A stretch of DNA of 64,000 nucleotides from CAIYRG01 sp964494505 (GTDB lineage: Bacteria > Pseudomonadota > Alphaproteobacteria > Micropepsales > Micropepsaceae): contig CAZBRO010000011.1 of NCBI GenBank assembly GCA_964494505.1, forward strand, positions 1 to 64,000, written 5' to 3'. A model generated the notes under the pieces. It worked only from the letters and a program-made list of their open reading frames with translations, searched no databases and had not been told where the DNA came from. Positions 20,844 to 30,589 of the stretch are shown here, piece after piece (the first letter of the stretch is position 1; each line of letters starts with the position of its first letter). A program made the translations under genes and the position numbers.

Positions 20844-22496
20844 CTATTCGCCCGAACCGTAATCCCTGGTCGCGCCGTCACGCGAGACGTAACCTTCCTC
20901 GACGTCGCGCGCGATTGCTGCACGGTCGCGGGTGTTGGGCGAACCGTAGCCGCCCCCACCGGCCGTGCGCAGCAGGAATCGCGCTCCGGCCTTCATTTCG
21001 TAGCGACCGGAGGCAAGGATTTCGCGTTCCTCGTTCGTGCCGAGTCCGATGACGAACCGCGCGCAGGCCCCGTCTTTGCCACCTGCCAATCCGCGGGGTG
21101 GAAATTTCGCCTTGTCGAAGCGGCGGATCACAGTCGCGTCTTCCAGCAGTTCATATTCGCGCAACAGGCTGACGCCGCCGCGCCAGCATCCGGCGCCGCC
21201 AGAATTCGGCGCGATGTCGAAGCGCGCGACCCGGCACGGATATTCAGATTCGAGAATCTCGATGGGCGTGATGTGCAGGTTGCTGAGATGCGTCGCGGTG
21301 CCGGATGTACCGTCATGGCCTGCGCCTCCGCCGTAGCCTGAGCCGATGATCTCGTATTGCATGGTTGACTGGCCGGGCCGCCCCTTGCGCCAGACGATGC
21401 TGAGCGCGCTGGACGATCCGGCATTGGCAATAGCGCGCTCCGGGTTGAAGCGGGCCATCGCTTCCAAAATCACGTCCACGAGCTTCAGATTCACCATCTG
21501 GTAATTGGAAACCGGCGCAGGCGGCTCGGCATTGGTCACTGTGCGCGGCGCGAGCGTTATGCGCACGCAATCACGCATGCCGTCATTGAATTGCAGCTTC
21601 GGATCGAGACAGCCGATCAGGCAGTAAAACACGCAAGCCTCGATCATGGAGGGCCGCAAGTTTACGGGGCCGCGCGCCTGCGGACCGCTGGCAGAAAAAT
21701 CGAAATGCGCAACGCCGTCCTTGATCGTGACCGTGACGGCGAGCTTGACAGGTTTGTCTATATCCACCCCGTCGTTATCGAGGAAACCTTCGGCCGATGC
21801 CTCGCCCTCGGGCAAATGGCGGATGGCCGCTCGCAGTTCCTCGGCGGCCCCGGAGAGAATCGTAGCGAACGCGCCCACTACCGTTTCATCGCCAAACCGC
21901 GCGCAAAGTTCTTTCACGCGGACCGCCCCCATCTGCGTCACCGCGATTTGTGCGTTCATATCTCCGCGTACCAGTTCGGGCTGCCGGCTATTGGCGAGGA
22001 TCAACCGCTCGATATCGGGAAGGAATTGCCCGGCACTCCACATTTTGATCGGAGGGATGAGGAGCCCCTCATGAAAGAGCTCCGTCGCGTTGGCCGATGT
22101 CGAGCCAGCGACCGTGCCGCCGATGTCTGCCTTGTGTGCAATGGAGCCGGAGAATCCGATGATTGCGCCCCCGGAAAAGATCGGCGCCACGAAGGCCATG
22201 TCGGAAACATGCGGCAGTCCGCCATCATAGGGGTGGTTCGAGACATACACGTCGCCGTCGTGAATGGCGGCGCCATAGGTCTTGAGAATGTGCCCCACGA
22301 GGTGGCGGTACACCGGCGCGTGGAAGAACATCGGGGGCGCCACGATCAGCCGTCCCTCGCGGTCCAGAATCACGCAGCTGAAATCGCGGGACTCGCGAAT
22401 GATCGTGGAATAGCCGGAGCGATAGAAATGATAATGCATTTCATCGACGAGACTCGCGATCTTGTTGCGCAGGATCTGGACCGTGATGGCGTCCAT
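20844..22496 (-). CDS. Hydantoinase B/oxoprolinase family protein
   Basis: The 550-residue protein starts MDAITVQILRNKIASLVDEM, the standard HyuB opening. It has SNHPYDGGLPHVSDMAFVAP, HKADIGG and a C-terminal NSGGAGCWRGGVS with a glycine-rich tail. HyuB forms the second half of ATP-dependent cyclic-amide hydrolases (N-methylhydantoinase, acetophenone carboxylase, 5-oxoprolinase). The start at 22496 lies one base beyond the hyuA stop, so the two are translationally coupled. The pair parallels the two halves of the fused protein at 13987. Confidence 0.92.
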   Translation of the reverse strand: MDAITVQILRNKIASLVDEMHYHFYRSGYSTIIRESRDFSCVILDREGRLIVAPPMFFHAPVYRHLVGHILKTYGAAIHDGDVYVSNHPYDGGLPHVSDMAFVAPIFSGGAIIGFSGSIAHKADIGGTVAGSTSANATELFHEGLLIPPIKMWSAGQFLPDIERLILANSRQPELVRGDMNAQIAVTQMGAVRVKELCARFGDETVVGAFATILSGAAEELRAAIRHLPEGEASAEGFLDNDGVDIDKPVKLAVTVTIKDGVAHFDFSASGPQARGPVNLRPSMIEACVFYCLIGCLDPKLQFNDGMRDCVRITLAPRTVTNAEPPAPVSNYQMVNLKLVDVILEAMARFNPERAIANAGSSSALSIVWRKGRPGQSTMQYEIIGSGYGGGAGHDGTSGTATHLSNLHITPIEILESEYPCRVARFDIAPNSGGAGCWRGGVSLLREYELLEDATVIRRFDKAKFPPRGLAGGKDGACARFVIGLGTNEEREILASGRYEMKAGARFLLRTAGGGGYGSPNTRDRAAIARDVEEGYVSRDGATRDYGSGE

Positions 22497-22497
22497 G

Positions 22498-24591
22498 TCA
22501 GCGCCCTTTCGCAAGCACGAGATTGCGCCGGACATCCACGCGCGCGTCCCACCTTGGCGGTATGACGGTTGTCGCGTCGAACTGTTCGACAATCGCCGGT
22601 CCCGCGAGCGCCGTGCCGACGTCAAGCGCGTCGCGTTCGTAGATCGGCGCTTCGGTTGCCGATTGGCCGTCGAAATAGACCTTGCGCGCGCCCTTGCACG
22701 CGGTTTCCAGTGCTGCCGGGGATTGCGGGGTTTCTTCCTCCGGCGCCTCGTATTTCGGTACGGTGACGCGCAAGCGCAGCCGATAGCTCACCACCTCGAC
22801 GGCGCGGTCCCTCGCCGCGTGGCCGTGCACTTGCGCATGACGTTCATCGAAACGGCTGCGCAACAGAAGGAGCGATTCCCCTGTCAGCCGCCCTCGATAT
22901 AGACCTTCCAGGGACGTTCGCAGTTCGTAACCCTGGCCCGTGTAGCGGAGGTCGAACTCGCGCGTCAACACGGCATCGGCTTCATTCAACCGTTCCGCCC
23001 CAAGCTCCTCGCGCGCTTTCTTCACCAATTGCGCGAAAATAGCCTCGGCATAATCCGGCGCGATCTCCGCAAGCGGCCTCAGATCGGAGCGGATGTAATC
23101 ATGCACAACATCTGTACACAGCAACCCGAGCGCAGAGAACGCGCCTGGACGGGGCGGCACCAGAATGCGCTTCATTCCCAATTCATCGGCAACGGCTGCC
23201 GCATGCACTGCGCCAGCGCCCCCGAACGGCAGCAGCGTAAATTGGGTGAGGTCGACTCCGCGTTTGGCGGCGAAGACGCGAATCTCGTCCGCCATGCGCA
23301 TATCGACAATGCGGCGAATTCCGGCGGCGGCATCGAGTGGGCTCATCTTCAGCCGGTCAGCGATATGGGATGTCAACGCTTCCCGCGAAGCCGCGGAGTT
23401 CAAGTTTTGCGCGCCGCCGAGGAAATAATCCGGATTGAGAAACCCGCAAACGAGGTCCGCGTCCGTCACCGTCGGCCGTGTGCCGCCCCGGCCGTAACAC
23501 GCTGGTCCCGGATCGGCGCCCGCGCTTTGTGGCCCCACGGTGAGAAAGCCCGCCCCGTTGACAGCCGCAATCGAACCGCCGCCTGCCGAAATCGACGTCA
23601 TGTCCAACGTTGGCACGTCGAGTTGGCGGCGCGCTATCGATCCCTCGGTGACTTCCAACGGCGCGCCGCCTTCGATGAAGGCGATATCGGCGCTGGTGCC
23701 GCCCATATCGAGGGTGACCAGACCGTGTCTCGCGTCGTCGGCCGAGAGGTACGCGCTTGCCTGCGCGCCTGCGGCCGGGCCGGAGAACAGCGTGTGGACC
23801 GTGCGTCCGCCCTCGATGGTCGCCGAGAACGGCATAACGCCGCCGTTCGATTGCATGAGAAAACGCTGCTCAGTGGTCACGCCGGCTTCGTTCAGGCCGT
23901 GGTTCAAATGAGCGATGTAACGGACCAGCACGGGTTCCAGATATGCATTCAGCAGGGTCGCGGAAAGCCGGGGCCATTCACGGATACGCGGCAGCACGTC
24001 GCTCGACAGTGAGATGGAAACGCCGGGGAATTCCTCCTGAACAATGTGCCGTGTTTTCTGCTCATGCGCGGCGTTGGCGAAGGAAAACAGGAAACACACC
24101 GCAATCGAATCCACCTTAGCCGCCTTCAACTCGCGTGCGGCCCGCCGAACATCCTCTTCATCGAGCGGCACGAGAACATTGCCGGACCGGTCGCAGCGTT
24201 CAGCGATCTCCTTGGTCAGGCTTTGCGGCGCAATCGGCAGCGGCTTGGTGTGGAAATAATCGAACGGATTGCCATCGCGCGCCTGGTTCTGAACCTCCTG
24301 GACTGCACGATAGCCTTTGGTGATCAGAAGCCCGGTCTTGGCGCCCCGCGTCTCAAGCAACGCGTTCGTGGTAATGGTCGTGCCATGGCCGAAAAAGCCG
24401 ATCTCGCTTGGCTCGACGCCACGCGAAAAAAGCCGGGCCATGCCCTCAAGAACGCCAAGCGCGGGATTTCCCGGCGTGCTCGCGACCTTTTCGACCAGCA
24501 TCCGTCCGGTTTGCGTGTCGAGCAGAACGAGATCGGTGTGGGTGCCGCCCACATCCACACCCAGACGATAACGTGGCGCACCGTTGCTCAT
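22498..24591 (-). CDS. Hydantoinase A/oxoprolinase family protein
   Basis: The 697-residue protein has the ASKHA-type nucleotide site LGVDVGGTHTDLVLLDTQTG near the N-terminus, GHGTTITTNALLE, TLDMGGTSADIAFIEGG, GADPGPACYGRGGTRPTVTD and LLPFGGAGAVHAAAVADELG, all typical of HyuA. It is expected to activate the substrate with ATP in a complex with the adjacent HyuB. It is the first gene of the minus-strand operon hyuA, hyuB, dehydrogenase, MFS. The divergent TctC gene starts 63 bases away, so the two may share a control region. Confidence 0.93.
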   Translation of the reverse strand: MSNGAPRYRLGVDVGGTHTDLVLLDTQTGRMLVEKVASTPGNPALGVLEGMARLFSRGVEPSEIGFFGHGTTITTNALLETRGAKTGLLITKGYRAVQEVQNQARDGNPFDYFHTKPLPIAPQSLTKEIAERCDRSGNVLVPLDEEDVRRAARELKAAKVDSIAVCFLFSFANAAHEQKTRHIVQEEFPGVSISLSSDVLPRIREWPRLSATLLNAYLEPVLVRYIAHLNHGLNEAGVTTEQRFLMQSNGGVMPFSATIEGGRTVHTLFSGPAAGAQASAYLSADDARHGLVTLDMGGTSADIAFIEGGAPLEVTEGSIARRQLDVPTLDMTSISAGGGSIAAVNGAGFLTVGPQSAGADPGPACYGRGGTRPTVTDADLVCGFLNPDYFLGGAQNLNSAASREALTSHIADRLKMSPLDAAAGIRRIVDMRMADEIRVFAAKRGVDLTQFTLLPFGGAGAVHAAAVADELGMKRILVPPRPGAFSALGLLCTDVVHDYIRSDLRPLAEIAPDYAEAIFAQLVKKAREELGAERLNEADAVLTREFDLRYTGQGYELRTSLEGLYRGRLTGESLLLLRSRFDERHAQVHGHAARDRAVEVVSYRLRLRVTVPKYEAPEEETPQSPAALETACKGARKVYFDGQSATEAPIYERDALDVGTALAGPAIVEQFDATTVIPPRWDARVDVRRNLVLAKGR

Positions 24592-24653
24592 TCGAGCAAG
24601 CTAGTGGGTGGCTTCAATTGCGTAAACGGTACTGGGTTTGTAATTTCTTGAAT

Positions 24654-25685
24654 ATGGGCAGAAGGACACACTTGGCGCTTCTGGTGTTCGCCTGGATGAC
24701 GGCCAGTCCCGCCGAGGCGGCGCCTGCCACCGCGGGAGAGCCTGCGGGATCGTTCTTCAAAGGCAAGCAGATTACAATGATCGTCGGAGCCGATGCGGGC
24801 TTGGGTTACGACACCTACGCCCGCGCGCTCGCCCGTCACATGTCGGTTCATATTCCCGGCAATCCCGTCATCGTCCCCAAAAACATGCCCGGAGCGGGTG
24901 GCCTTGCCGCTGCCAGCAACCTTTACAACAACGCGCTGCCGGATGGGCTGACCTTTGCCGCGCTGACCAATGGGATCGGGCTCGATCCGTTATTCCGGAA
25001 ATTTCCGGGCCGTTTCGAGCCGCTGAAATTCGTCTGGCTCGGCAGCATCGGCAAGCTGATGAATGTCTGCGTCACTTGGTACACGAGCCCGGTAAGGACC
25101 ATCCAGCAGGCGCAAGCGCGCCAAGTGATCGTCAGCGCCTCGGGGGCCACCAGCAACTCGGTGATGATGCCGAAGATCACCAACGCGCTGCTTGGCACCA
25201 AATTCAAGGTGGTGACCGGTTACGCCGATCCCGACGTGACGCTTGCCATGGAACGCGGCGAAGTCGAAGGCGTGTGCGGGCTTTCCTACACGACGCTGAA
25301 GGCGGCTCGTCCTGAATGGTTTCGCGACCACAAGATCAACATTCTGCTTCAGATCGGGCTGAACAAATTCCCCGATCTGCCGAACGTACCGAGTGCGGTG
25401 GACTTGATTCCCGACAAACAGGACCGCGAAGCGCTGGAGTTGATCCTCATCCGTCAGGAGACCGGCAGGCCCTTCGCGCTGCCGCCGGGTGTACCGGCCG
25501 ACCGCGTGCAAACATTGCGGCGTGCGTTCGACGCGACCCTGAAGGACCCTGCCTTTCTGGCCGATGCCAAACGGCTGCAGATGGAGGTCGACCCACTGAC
25601 CGGCGAGGAAGTCGAAGCGCTGCTGAAGAAGGCTTACGCCGCGCCGGCCGGGGTGATCGCGCGTGCCGCGCCGCTGATCCCTTGA
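24654..25685 (+). CDS. TctC/Bug family periplasmic solute-binding protein (orphan)
   Basis: The 343-residue protein has a Sec signal (MGRRTHLALLVFAWMTASPAEA) and the tripartite tricarboxylate transporter receptor signature: GKQITMIVGADAGLGYDTYA, IPGNPVIVPKNMPGAGG. In this family the receptor binds carboxylates in the periplasm and delivers them to the TctA/TctB membrane proteins. No tctA or tctB is present in the window, so it is an orphan. It is divergent from hyuA and convergent with madM (one base between stops). A cyclic amide or dicarboxylate ligand is a guess from context. Confidence 0.88.
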   Translation: MGRRTHLALLVFAWMTASPAEAAPATAGEPAGSFFKGKQITMIVGADAGLGYDTYARALARHMSVHIPGNPVIVPKNMPGAGGLAAASNLYNNALPDGLTFAALTNGIGLDPLFRKFPGRFEPLKFVWLGSIGKLMNVCVTWYTSPVRTIQQAQARQVIVSASGATSNSVMMPKITNALLGTKFKVVTGYADPDVTLAMERGEVEGVCGLSYTTLKAARPEWFRDHKINILLQIGLNKFPDLPNVPSAVDLIPDKQDREALELILIRQETGRPFALPPGVPADRVQTLRRAFDATLKDPAFLADAKRLQMEVDPLTGEEVEALLKKAYAAPAGVIARAAPLIP

Positions 25686-25686
25686 A

Positions 25687-26454
25687 TCAGGCGCCAACCA
25701 GCGCGCGCACGATGAAGAACAGGATCGATGGCGCGACGAGGCATCCGATCCCCGTATGGAATGTCGCCGTCAGCGCGCCATAAGGGACAAGCCGCGGATC
25801 GGTGGCGGCGAGGCCCCCGGTGACGCCGCTGACCGTTCCTATCAGGCCGCCGAACGCCATGGCTGCGCGCGGATTGTCGAGTCCGATGAAACGGGCCACG
25901 AAAGGCGTTCCGATCATAACCAGGACGGCTTTGAACACTCCGGCGGCGATGGACAGCGCCATCACCGGCGAACTCGCGCCCAGAGCCGAGCCCGTCACCG
26001 GTCCGACGATATAGGTTACCGCGCCCGCCCCGATGGTCGTCATGGAGACGGCGTCCGTATAGCCGAATGCGCCGGCGACCGAGGCTCCGACGATGAACGG
26101 CAAGATCGTGCCGAGGGTAAGTGCGACGGCCCCGAGCAGCCCGGCTTTCTTTGCTTCGTTGACGTCGACCTCGAACGCGGTCGCCACGATGGCGAAGTCG
26201 CGGATCATGGCGCCGCCCATGATCCCAAGGCCGGCAAACATGGGAATATCGGCGATACCGGCTTTACCGCCGGTCATCACGCCGCCGACATAGGCGAGCG
26301 CAAGCCCCAGAATGATGGCAATCGCCGAGCCGTGGACGCGCCCGAAGGTCAGGTATTTCGAGAGCATATACGAGAGCCACATCACCCCGCCCACGGCGGC
26401 AAAGGCGGTGATGAGACCGTGTTCCTCGAACAGGCGCTTCAGAATCTCCGGCAT
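25687..26454 (-). CDS. madM: Malonate transporter subunit MadM
   Basis: The 255-residue polytopic protein has many small-residue-rich membrane helices and matches the MadM malonate carrier subunit (GLGIMGGAMIRDFAIVATAF, GAGAVTYIVGPVTGSALGAS, FGGLIGTVSGVTGGLAATDP). MadL and MadM together import malonate with sodium or protons. madL lies directly upstream (9-base gap) in the same direction. No malonate decarboxylase genes are in the window. The only plausible malonate-activating enzyme nearby is the CoA-transferase at 27002. Confidence 0.88.
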   Translation of the reverse strand: MPEILKRLFEEHGLITAFAAVGGVMWLSYMLSKYLTFGRVHGSAIAIILGLALAYVGGVMTGGKAGIADIPMFAGLGIMGGAMIRDFAIVATAFEVDVNEAKKAGLLGAVALTLGTILPFIVGASVAGAFGYTDAVSMTTIGAGAVTYIVGPVTGSALGASSPVMALSIAAGVFKAVLVMIGTPFVARFIGLDNPRAAMAFGGLIGTVSGVTGGLAATDPRLVPYGALTATFHTGIGCLVAPSILFFIVRALVGA

Positions 26455-26463
26455 GGCCCCGTC

Positions 26464-26886
26464 CTACTCCGCAGCACCTGAAAGGACGCGAGCCGCGTGT
26501 GCTTCTTCGGCGCGGTCGGGAATTTCTTCCGGCACTCGAGTCAGCCTGATGAGGATCGCGGTTGCGATAAAGCAGACGATCACGCCGCCCCCGCCCGCAA
26601 GCACCACCACCGGGCCGCCGCTGACGGCCGCGACCACGTTCTGAGTCGCAGCCATCGCGACCACAATGGGGATGTAGAGTGCGGCCCAGAATTCGATGCC
26701 GAGCTTGAGACCGTGGCTGAGCTTGCCTTTGCGTTGCAGCCAGACGCGGCCGGCGATCAGCATGATCATGGCGATGCCGACGCCCCCGACATTGGTCTTG
26801 GCCCCCAATACGACGCCCAGAAGATCGCCGAGGAAAGCGCCTACCAGCGTGCAGATGGCGAGAAGCGCAACACCGAAAATGGTCAT
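26464..26886 (-). CDS. madL: Malonate transporter subunit MadL
   Basis: The 140-residue protein begins MTIFGVALLAICTLVGAFLG and has four hydrophobic segments, including GVGIAMIMLIAGRVWL and ALYIPIVVAMAATQNVVAAV, as in MadL. Its charged C-terminus (VPEEIPDRAEEAHAARVLSG) is cytoplasmic or linker-like. The start at 26886 is preceded by GAGGGAGGGGC. It is the first gene of the madLM pair and is divergent from the CoA-transferase gene across 115 bases, so both could be controlled from that gap. Confidence 0.86.
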   Translation of the reverse strand: MTIFGVALLAICTLVGAFLGDLLGVVLGAKTNVGGVGIAMIMLIAGRVWLQRKGKLSHGLKLGIEFWAALYIPIVVAMAATQNVVAAVSGGPVVVLAGGGGVIVCFIATAILIRLTRVPEEIPDRAEEAHAARVLSGAAE

Positions 26887-27001
26887 CGAAGCCCCTCCCT
26901 CGCTGTTCTTCTTGGAGCCATCTGAAACTCTCAGGCGCAAAGGCTACAGGCAGGGTTGAAGCCTAGTCAAATTGGGCTTCAGCCGTGCTAGGGGTGCGTC
27001 C

Positions 27002-28165
27002 ATGAGCGCGATCAACCCTCCTGAAAGCCCGCTTGCCGGCGTCGTGGTGGCAGAATTCTGCAATGTCGCCGCCGGGCCGTTCTGCGGCATGCTGCTGGCC
27101 GACATGGGCGCCGATGTGATCAAGATCGAGCCGCCCACGGGAGACATGCTGCGCCATTGGCCACCCCATACGGATGGGTTCAGCGAGAATTTCGCCTCGC
27201 TCAACCGGGGCAAGCGCTCCATCGCGCTGGACCTGAAGAATCCGGACGAGCAGGATATCGCCTGGCGGATCATGCGTGCTTCCGACGTGGTGCTGGAGAA
27301 CAACCGCCCCGGCGCTATGGACCGCCTGGGGTTGGGCTGGAGCCGCATCCATGCAGCAAAGCGATCGCTGATCTATTGCTCGATTTCGGCCTATGGCCAG
27401 AGCGGCCCGCGCGCCGAAGAGGGCGGCTTCGACGTCACCATGCAGGCGGCTTCCGGTCTGATGAGCATCACGGGGGAGCCCGGCGGGGCGCCGGTCAAAT
27501 GCGGCGTACCGGTCGCCGATTTCACCGCCGGCCTCTATGCCGCGTTCGCCATTGCGGCCGAACTTTCCCGCGTGCGAGCAGGCGGCGAAGGCACCCATAT
27601 CGATGTTCCCATGCTCGGGACGACGCTCGCCATCGCGGCCCTGCAGACGAGCGAATATTTTGGAACCAACCGCGATCCTTTGGCGCTGGGTTCGGCGCAT
27701 CCGCGCAATGCGCCCTATCAGGCCTATCGCGCGCGTGACCGGCATTTTGTGATCGCGGCGGGCAACGACAAGCTCTGGGAAACGGTGGCCGCAATCATCG
27801 GCCGGCCGGAACTTGCCTCGGATCCACGGTTTCTGAGCGTTCGCGATCGCGCGAAGAACCAGGTTGAGCTGGCCGAGTTGTTGAACGCGATTTTCGAAAC
27901 GCGGGACGCCGCCGATTGGCTTGGCGAGTTTGCGCGCGCCGGGGTGCCTTCGAGCCTGATCAACAGCTATTCGGAAGCGCTGGCCGATCCGCAGGTTGGG
28001 GCCAATGGCTGGGTTCAGCCGCTGACTCTGCCCAATGGGGCCGTGACGCGCACGTTTTCCTCGCCGCTTGCTTTCGATGGAACGCATCCTCCCATTCGCA
28101 AACGGCCGCCGCTTCTGGACGAAGACCGCGCCGGCATTCTTGCTTTGATCGAGCAGCGCCCATAG
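27002..28165 (+). CDS. CaiB/BaiF class III CoA-transferase family protein
   Basis: The 387-residue protein shows the family signatures VAEFCNVAAGPFCGMLLADM, GADVIKIEPP, LNRGKRSIALDLKNP, YCSISAYGQSGP, GFDVTMQAASGLMSITGEPG and a C-terminal GAVTRTFSSPLAF. Class III CoA-transferases move CoA between carboxylic acids by way of an active-site aspartate, probably the Asp in PVADFTAG. The start at 27002 is the first Met fitting the family N-terminus. Being divergent from madLM, it may produce malonyl-CoA from imported malonate, but that is inference. Confidence 0.9.
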   Translation: MSAINPPESPLAGVVVAEFCNVAAGPFCGMLLADMGADVIKIEPPTGDMLRHWPPHTDGFSENFASLNRGKRSIALDLKNPDEQDIAWRIMRASDVVLENNRPGAMDRLGLGWSRIHAAKRSLIYCSISAYGQSGPRAEEGGFDVTMQAASGLMSITGEPGGAPVKCGVPVADFTAGLYAAFAIAAELSRVRAGGEGTHIDVPMLGTTLAIAALQTSEYFGTNRDPLALGSAHPRNAPYQAYRARDRHFVIAAGNDKLWETVAAIIGRPELASDPRFLSVRDRAKNQVELAELLNAIFETRDAADWLGEFARAGVPSSLINSYSEALADPQVGANGWVQPLTLPNGAVTRTFSSPLAFDGTHPPIRKRPPLLDEDRAGILALIEQRP

Positions 28166-28171
28166 TTACTG

Positions 28172-28215
28172 CTCACCCTTCGACAGGCTCATGCTTCGAC
28201 AGGTTCACGATGAGG
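28172..28215. repeat. Intergenic palindromic repeat (TTCGACAGGCTCA family)
   Basis: This 44-base copy reads CTCACCCTTCGACAGGCTCA, then TGCTTCGACAGGTTCACGAT and GAGG. It shares the TTCGACAGGCTCA core and terminal GATGAGG/CATGAGG with the copies at 53158-53244. It lies between the convergent CoA-transferase and hydrolase genes. Such sequences are typical dispersed palindromic repeats. Confidence 0.65.
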
Positions 28216-28229
28216 ATTTTCGGTTGGGT

Positions 28230-29585
28230 TCAGGGACGCACCAGCCAGCGCACCACTTCGAATTCCGCGGCGGCGAGTTGTCTGGGTAATTCCAGATGTC
28301 CGTAATGGCTCATCGGCGGGTCCCAATTGATCAGCCGGATTTCGGCGCCGGGATTCTTCGCCCGATATTCGTTGGCGATGAAAACCTCGATGGCGCGCAT
28401 CGGGTCTTCGGGATTCCAGTGGTTGCGGTCGAAATGCGCCGCGGTCCAGACCATGCGCGAGAACCCGTCCATACGCGTGTAGTGGGTGAGGTAAAGGTCC
28501 TTCGCCACGTCTTCGAACGGAATGCGGTAAGGGTTTGCCGTGCGCGCGAGCACGGCCTCGATTTCGGTCTCGACCCACGCCTTTTGTCCGAGCTCGATGC
28601 CGTGTTCTAGATTCTGGAGTTGCTGCTTGAAGTTGGGACGCCGCCGCGCCTCCGCCGCAAGCCATTTTTCCGCGATCTGCAGATGAGACATGCCGGCTTC
28701 GTAGAGTGGATTGAGGAAGCCGCTGTAGCCACGGGCATAGCTCGGCGGATCGCGGCGTTCGAGCTGGGTGAGCGGCGTCTTGCCGCCTTCAGGCGACGCG
28801 CCTGCACGCGCGGCGACGTTCTTCCCTTTCACCGTGCGCAGCAATTCCAGCCGCGCCGGCCCGCCGCTGCCCCATCCGAGATAACGCCCTTTGAGGCGTG
28901 GACTCAAATCCGCATCCTCGTAGGCCATCATCGACAACTCGCCCGAGGTCGAGTGCCCGATCAGCAGAATGTCACCCATCGTGTTCTTCATCACGATCTG
29001 CTTCAGGCCCTGCATGATCAGAGCGTTTGTGTAGATCGCGTTGCGGACTTCGCACTCGTCCATGGAAAGCGCCCGGTCCAGCAAATAGGCGGGCTGGCGC
29101 TTCACATCGGAAATGGGCTCCTCCCAGCCGCCATATTTGAAATTGCCGGGAATGGTGACGATCATCACGTTGAGCTTTTGCGCGAGATATTGCGCCCAGC
29201 CGGGACGGTTCTTCAGGTCGACGAAGAATTCGTAGAAATTCGCCGCCCCTCCGTTGACGATGATGAACCAGGGATAGGCGTTCGCCTCTGCATTCAGGCT
29301 GGTGAGGCGAAGCGCGCCGATGTCCCAATCGAGGTTATAGCGGTGGAAGCGCTCCACGAGCCAATCGGCGCGATAGCCCAATTCCTGCGCCGGAAGCTTT
29401 GTGACATCGCGCGGATCGAAAGCCCCTCCAGGGGCGGCGTGCGCGAGTGCGGTCACGCTCCAGCCGCTGTCAGGGAGTTCGAAGCCCGCCCCGAGAGCGC
29501 GAAAATCGGCCTCGGAAAGCGAGACGTAAACCGCCTTCGGATCGTCCAGCAGCGGCCCAATTTTCGCTTCGGGAGCTGCGTTCAT
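28230..29585 (-). CDS. Putative alpha/beta-hydrolase-fold protein, unknown family
   Basis: The 451-residue protein is not recognised as a named family. It has a nucleophile-elbow-like GHSTSGE preceded by DILLIGHS, a preceding strand PWFIIVNGGAANFYEFF (oxyanion-like glycines), and late histidines (DPPMSHYGHLELP), so a serine hydrolase fold is likely. No signal peptide is visible. The start at 29585 overlaps the stop of the esterase gene upstream (ATGA), so the two are co-translated. Substrate unknown; the companion esterase acts in the periplasm. Confidence 0.65.
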   Translation of the reverse strand: MNAAPEAKIGPLLDDPKAVYVSLSEADFRALGAGFELPDSGWSVTALAHAAPGGAFDPRDVTKLPAQELGYRADWLVERFHRYNLDWDIGALRLTSLNAEANAYPWFIIVNGGAANFYEFFVDLKNRPGWAQYLAQKLNVMIVTIPGNFKYGGWEEPISDVKRQPAYLLDRALSMDECEVRNAIYTNALIMQGLKQIVMKNTMGDILLIGHSTSGELSMMAYEDADLSPRLKGRYLGWGSGGPARLELLRTVKGKNVAARAGASPEGGKTPLTQLERRDPPSYARGYSGFLNPLYEAGMSHLQIAEKWLAAEARRRPNFKQQLQNLEHGIELGQKAWVETEIEAVLARTANPYRIPFEDVAKDLYLTHYTRMDGFSRMVWTAAHFDRNHWNPEDPMRAIEVFIANEYRAKNPGAEIRLINWDPPMSHYGHLELPRQLAAAEFEVVRWLVRP

Positions 29586-30505
29586 TTGATCGCGCGGATG
29601 AACTGAAGCGCCGGACCGGATAGCGATACGTCCGCAGTGCCGATGGCGTAATTCTGCGAGATGTGGCTGTGATCCTTGAGCACCAGATAGGTTGGGCACT
29701 TGCCGACGCCGCACAGAACCTTGTTGATGCTTTCGGCCTGGACGACCGCATCGGGCAGATCGACTTCCGTGTGCGAAATCAGGAGCGGAATGGTGAGTTT
29801 CTTCATTCCCTCCACGGCCGAACGGTCCGCAAGCTCTTTCGGATCATGCCCGAAATAATTCGAACCCTCCGTGCCATTGTCGTAGAAACCGGAATTGAGG
29901 ATCGCACCTTTCACGCCATGTCCGTTCGCGCCATGGAATTGGGGATGGGTGAGATAGCCTGCAATCAGGCTCGCGCCCGCCGATTCGCCCCACAGCACAA
30001 CGCGGTTGGGGTCGCCGCCATATTGGGCGATGTTCTGCTTCACCCAGCCCACCACGGCCGCCATGTCTTGCTGCGCATCGGGCCAATGATTTTTCGGCGC
30101 CAGCCGGTAATCCATGTTGACTCCGACCCATCCTTGCCGCGCCACCCAGAGCATCAGATTGTCGTAAAATGGCGTTCCCGGCTGGCGTTTGTCGCCGCGT
30201 TCGAAGCCGCCGCCATGGACATAGATCACCACGGTCTTCCCGGGCTGGCCTATGCCGCCGGTGAAAACGTCGAGCCGGTTCAGCGGATCGGGACCGTAGG
30301 AAATGTCGCGCGAGACGGTGACGCCGGAATAAGGTTCCTTCTGGTCCTTGAACAGGGGCGCATAGAGCTTGGCCGTGTTCATGGTGTCCACGATCGGGCC
30401 GATTCTGCGGATGCCTGCGGCAATATCGGGCGGCACCTGAGCGAAGGCGGTGGTGGAAAGGGCCGCCACGCAAACGGCTGCGGCGGCGGATAGATGCCTC
30501 TTCAT
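29582..30505 (-). CDS. Exported alpha/beta hydrolase (esterase/lipase, HSL-like)
   Basis: The 307-residue protein has a Sec signal peptide (MKRHLSAAAAVCVAALSTTAFA), the oxyanion motif HGGGF (97-101) and the nucleophile elbow GESAG (Ser175). A probable acid lies in SHTEVDLPD and a probable His in LKDHSHIS. These place it among periplasmic carboxylesterases close to the HSL/BD-FAE group. It is first in a two-gene operon with the unknown hydrolase and divergent from the quinoprotein gene (84 bases between starts). Confidence 0.9.
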   Translation of the reverse strand: MKRHLSAAAAVCVAALSTTAFAQVPPDIAAGIRRIGPIVDTMNTAKLYAPLFKDQKEPYSGVTVSRDISYGPDPLNRLDVFTGGIGQPGKTVVIYVHGGGFERGDKRQPGTPFYDNLMLWVARQGWVGVNMDYRLAPKNHWPDAQQDMAAVVGWVKQNIAQYGGDPNRVVLWGESAGASLIAGYLTHPQFHGANGHGVKGAILNSGFYDNGTEGSNYFGHDPKELADRSAVEGMKKLTIPLLISHTEVDLPDAVVQAESINKVLCGVGKCPTYLVLKDHSHISQNYAIGTADVSLSGPALQFIRAIK

Positions 30506-30589
30506 GGTCCTGTCCTCCCGAACGGCTTTGCTCCTATACTATATAGCATTCGCGACGCGGTGTTCATCCGCGCGACGGGAGAGAGGCTC

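Noticed and set aside
19764..21341. 525-codon plus-strand frame opposite the MFS, dehydrogenase and hyuB genes
   Set aside because: No domain, low-complexity Arg/Ala/His composition, and three recognised genes occupy the opposite strand.
30541..30560. TATACTATATAGC as a strong promoter -10 box for the quinoprotein gene
   Set aside because: The position is plausible but no matching -35 element was evident and AT-rich strings alone are not sufficient.
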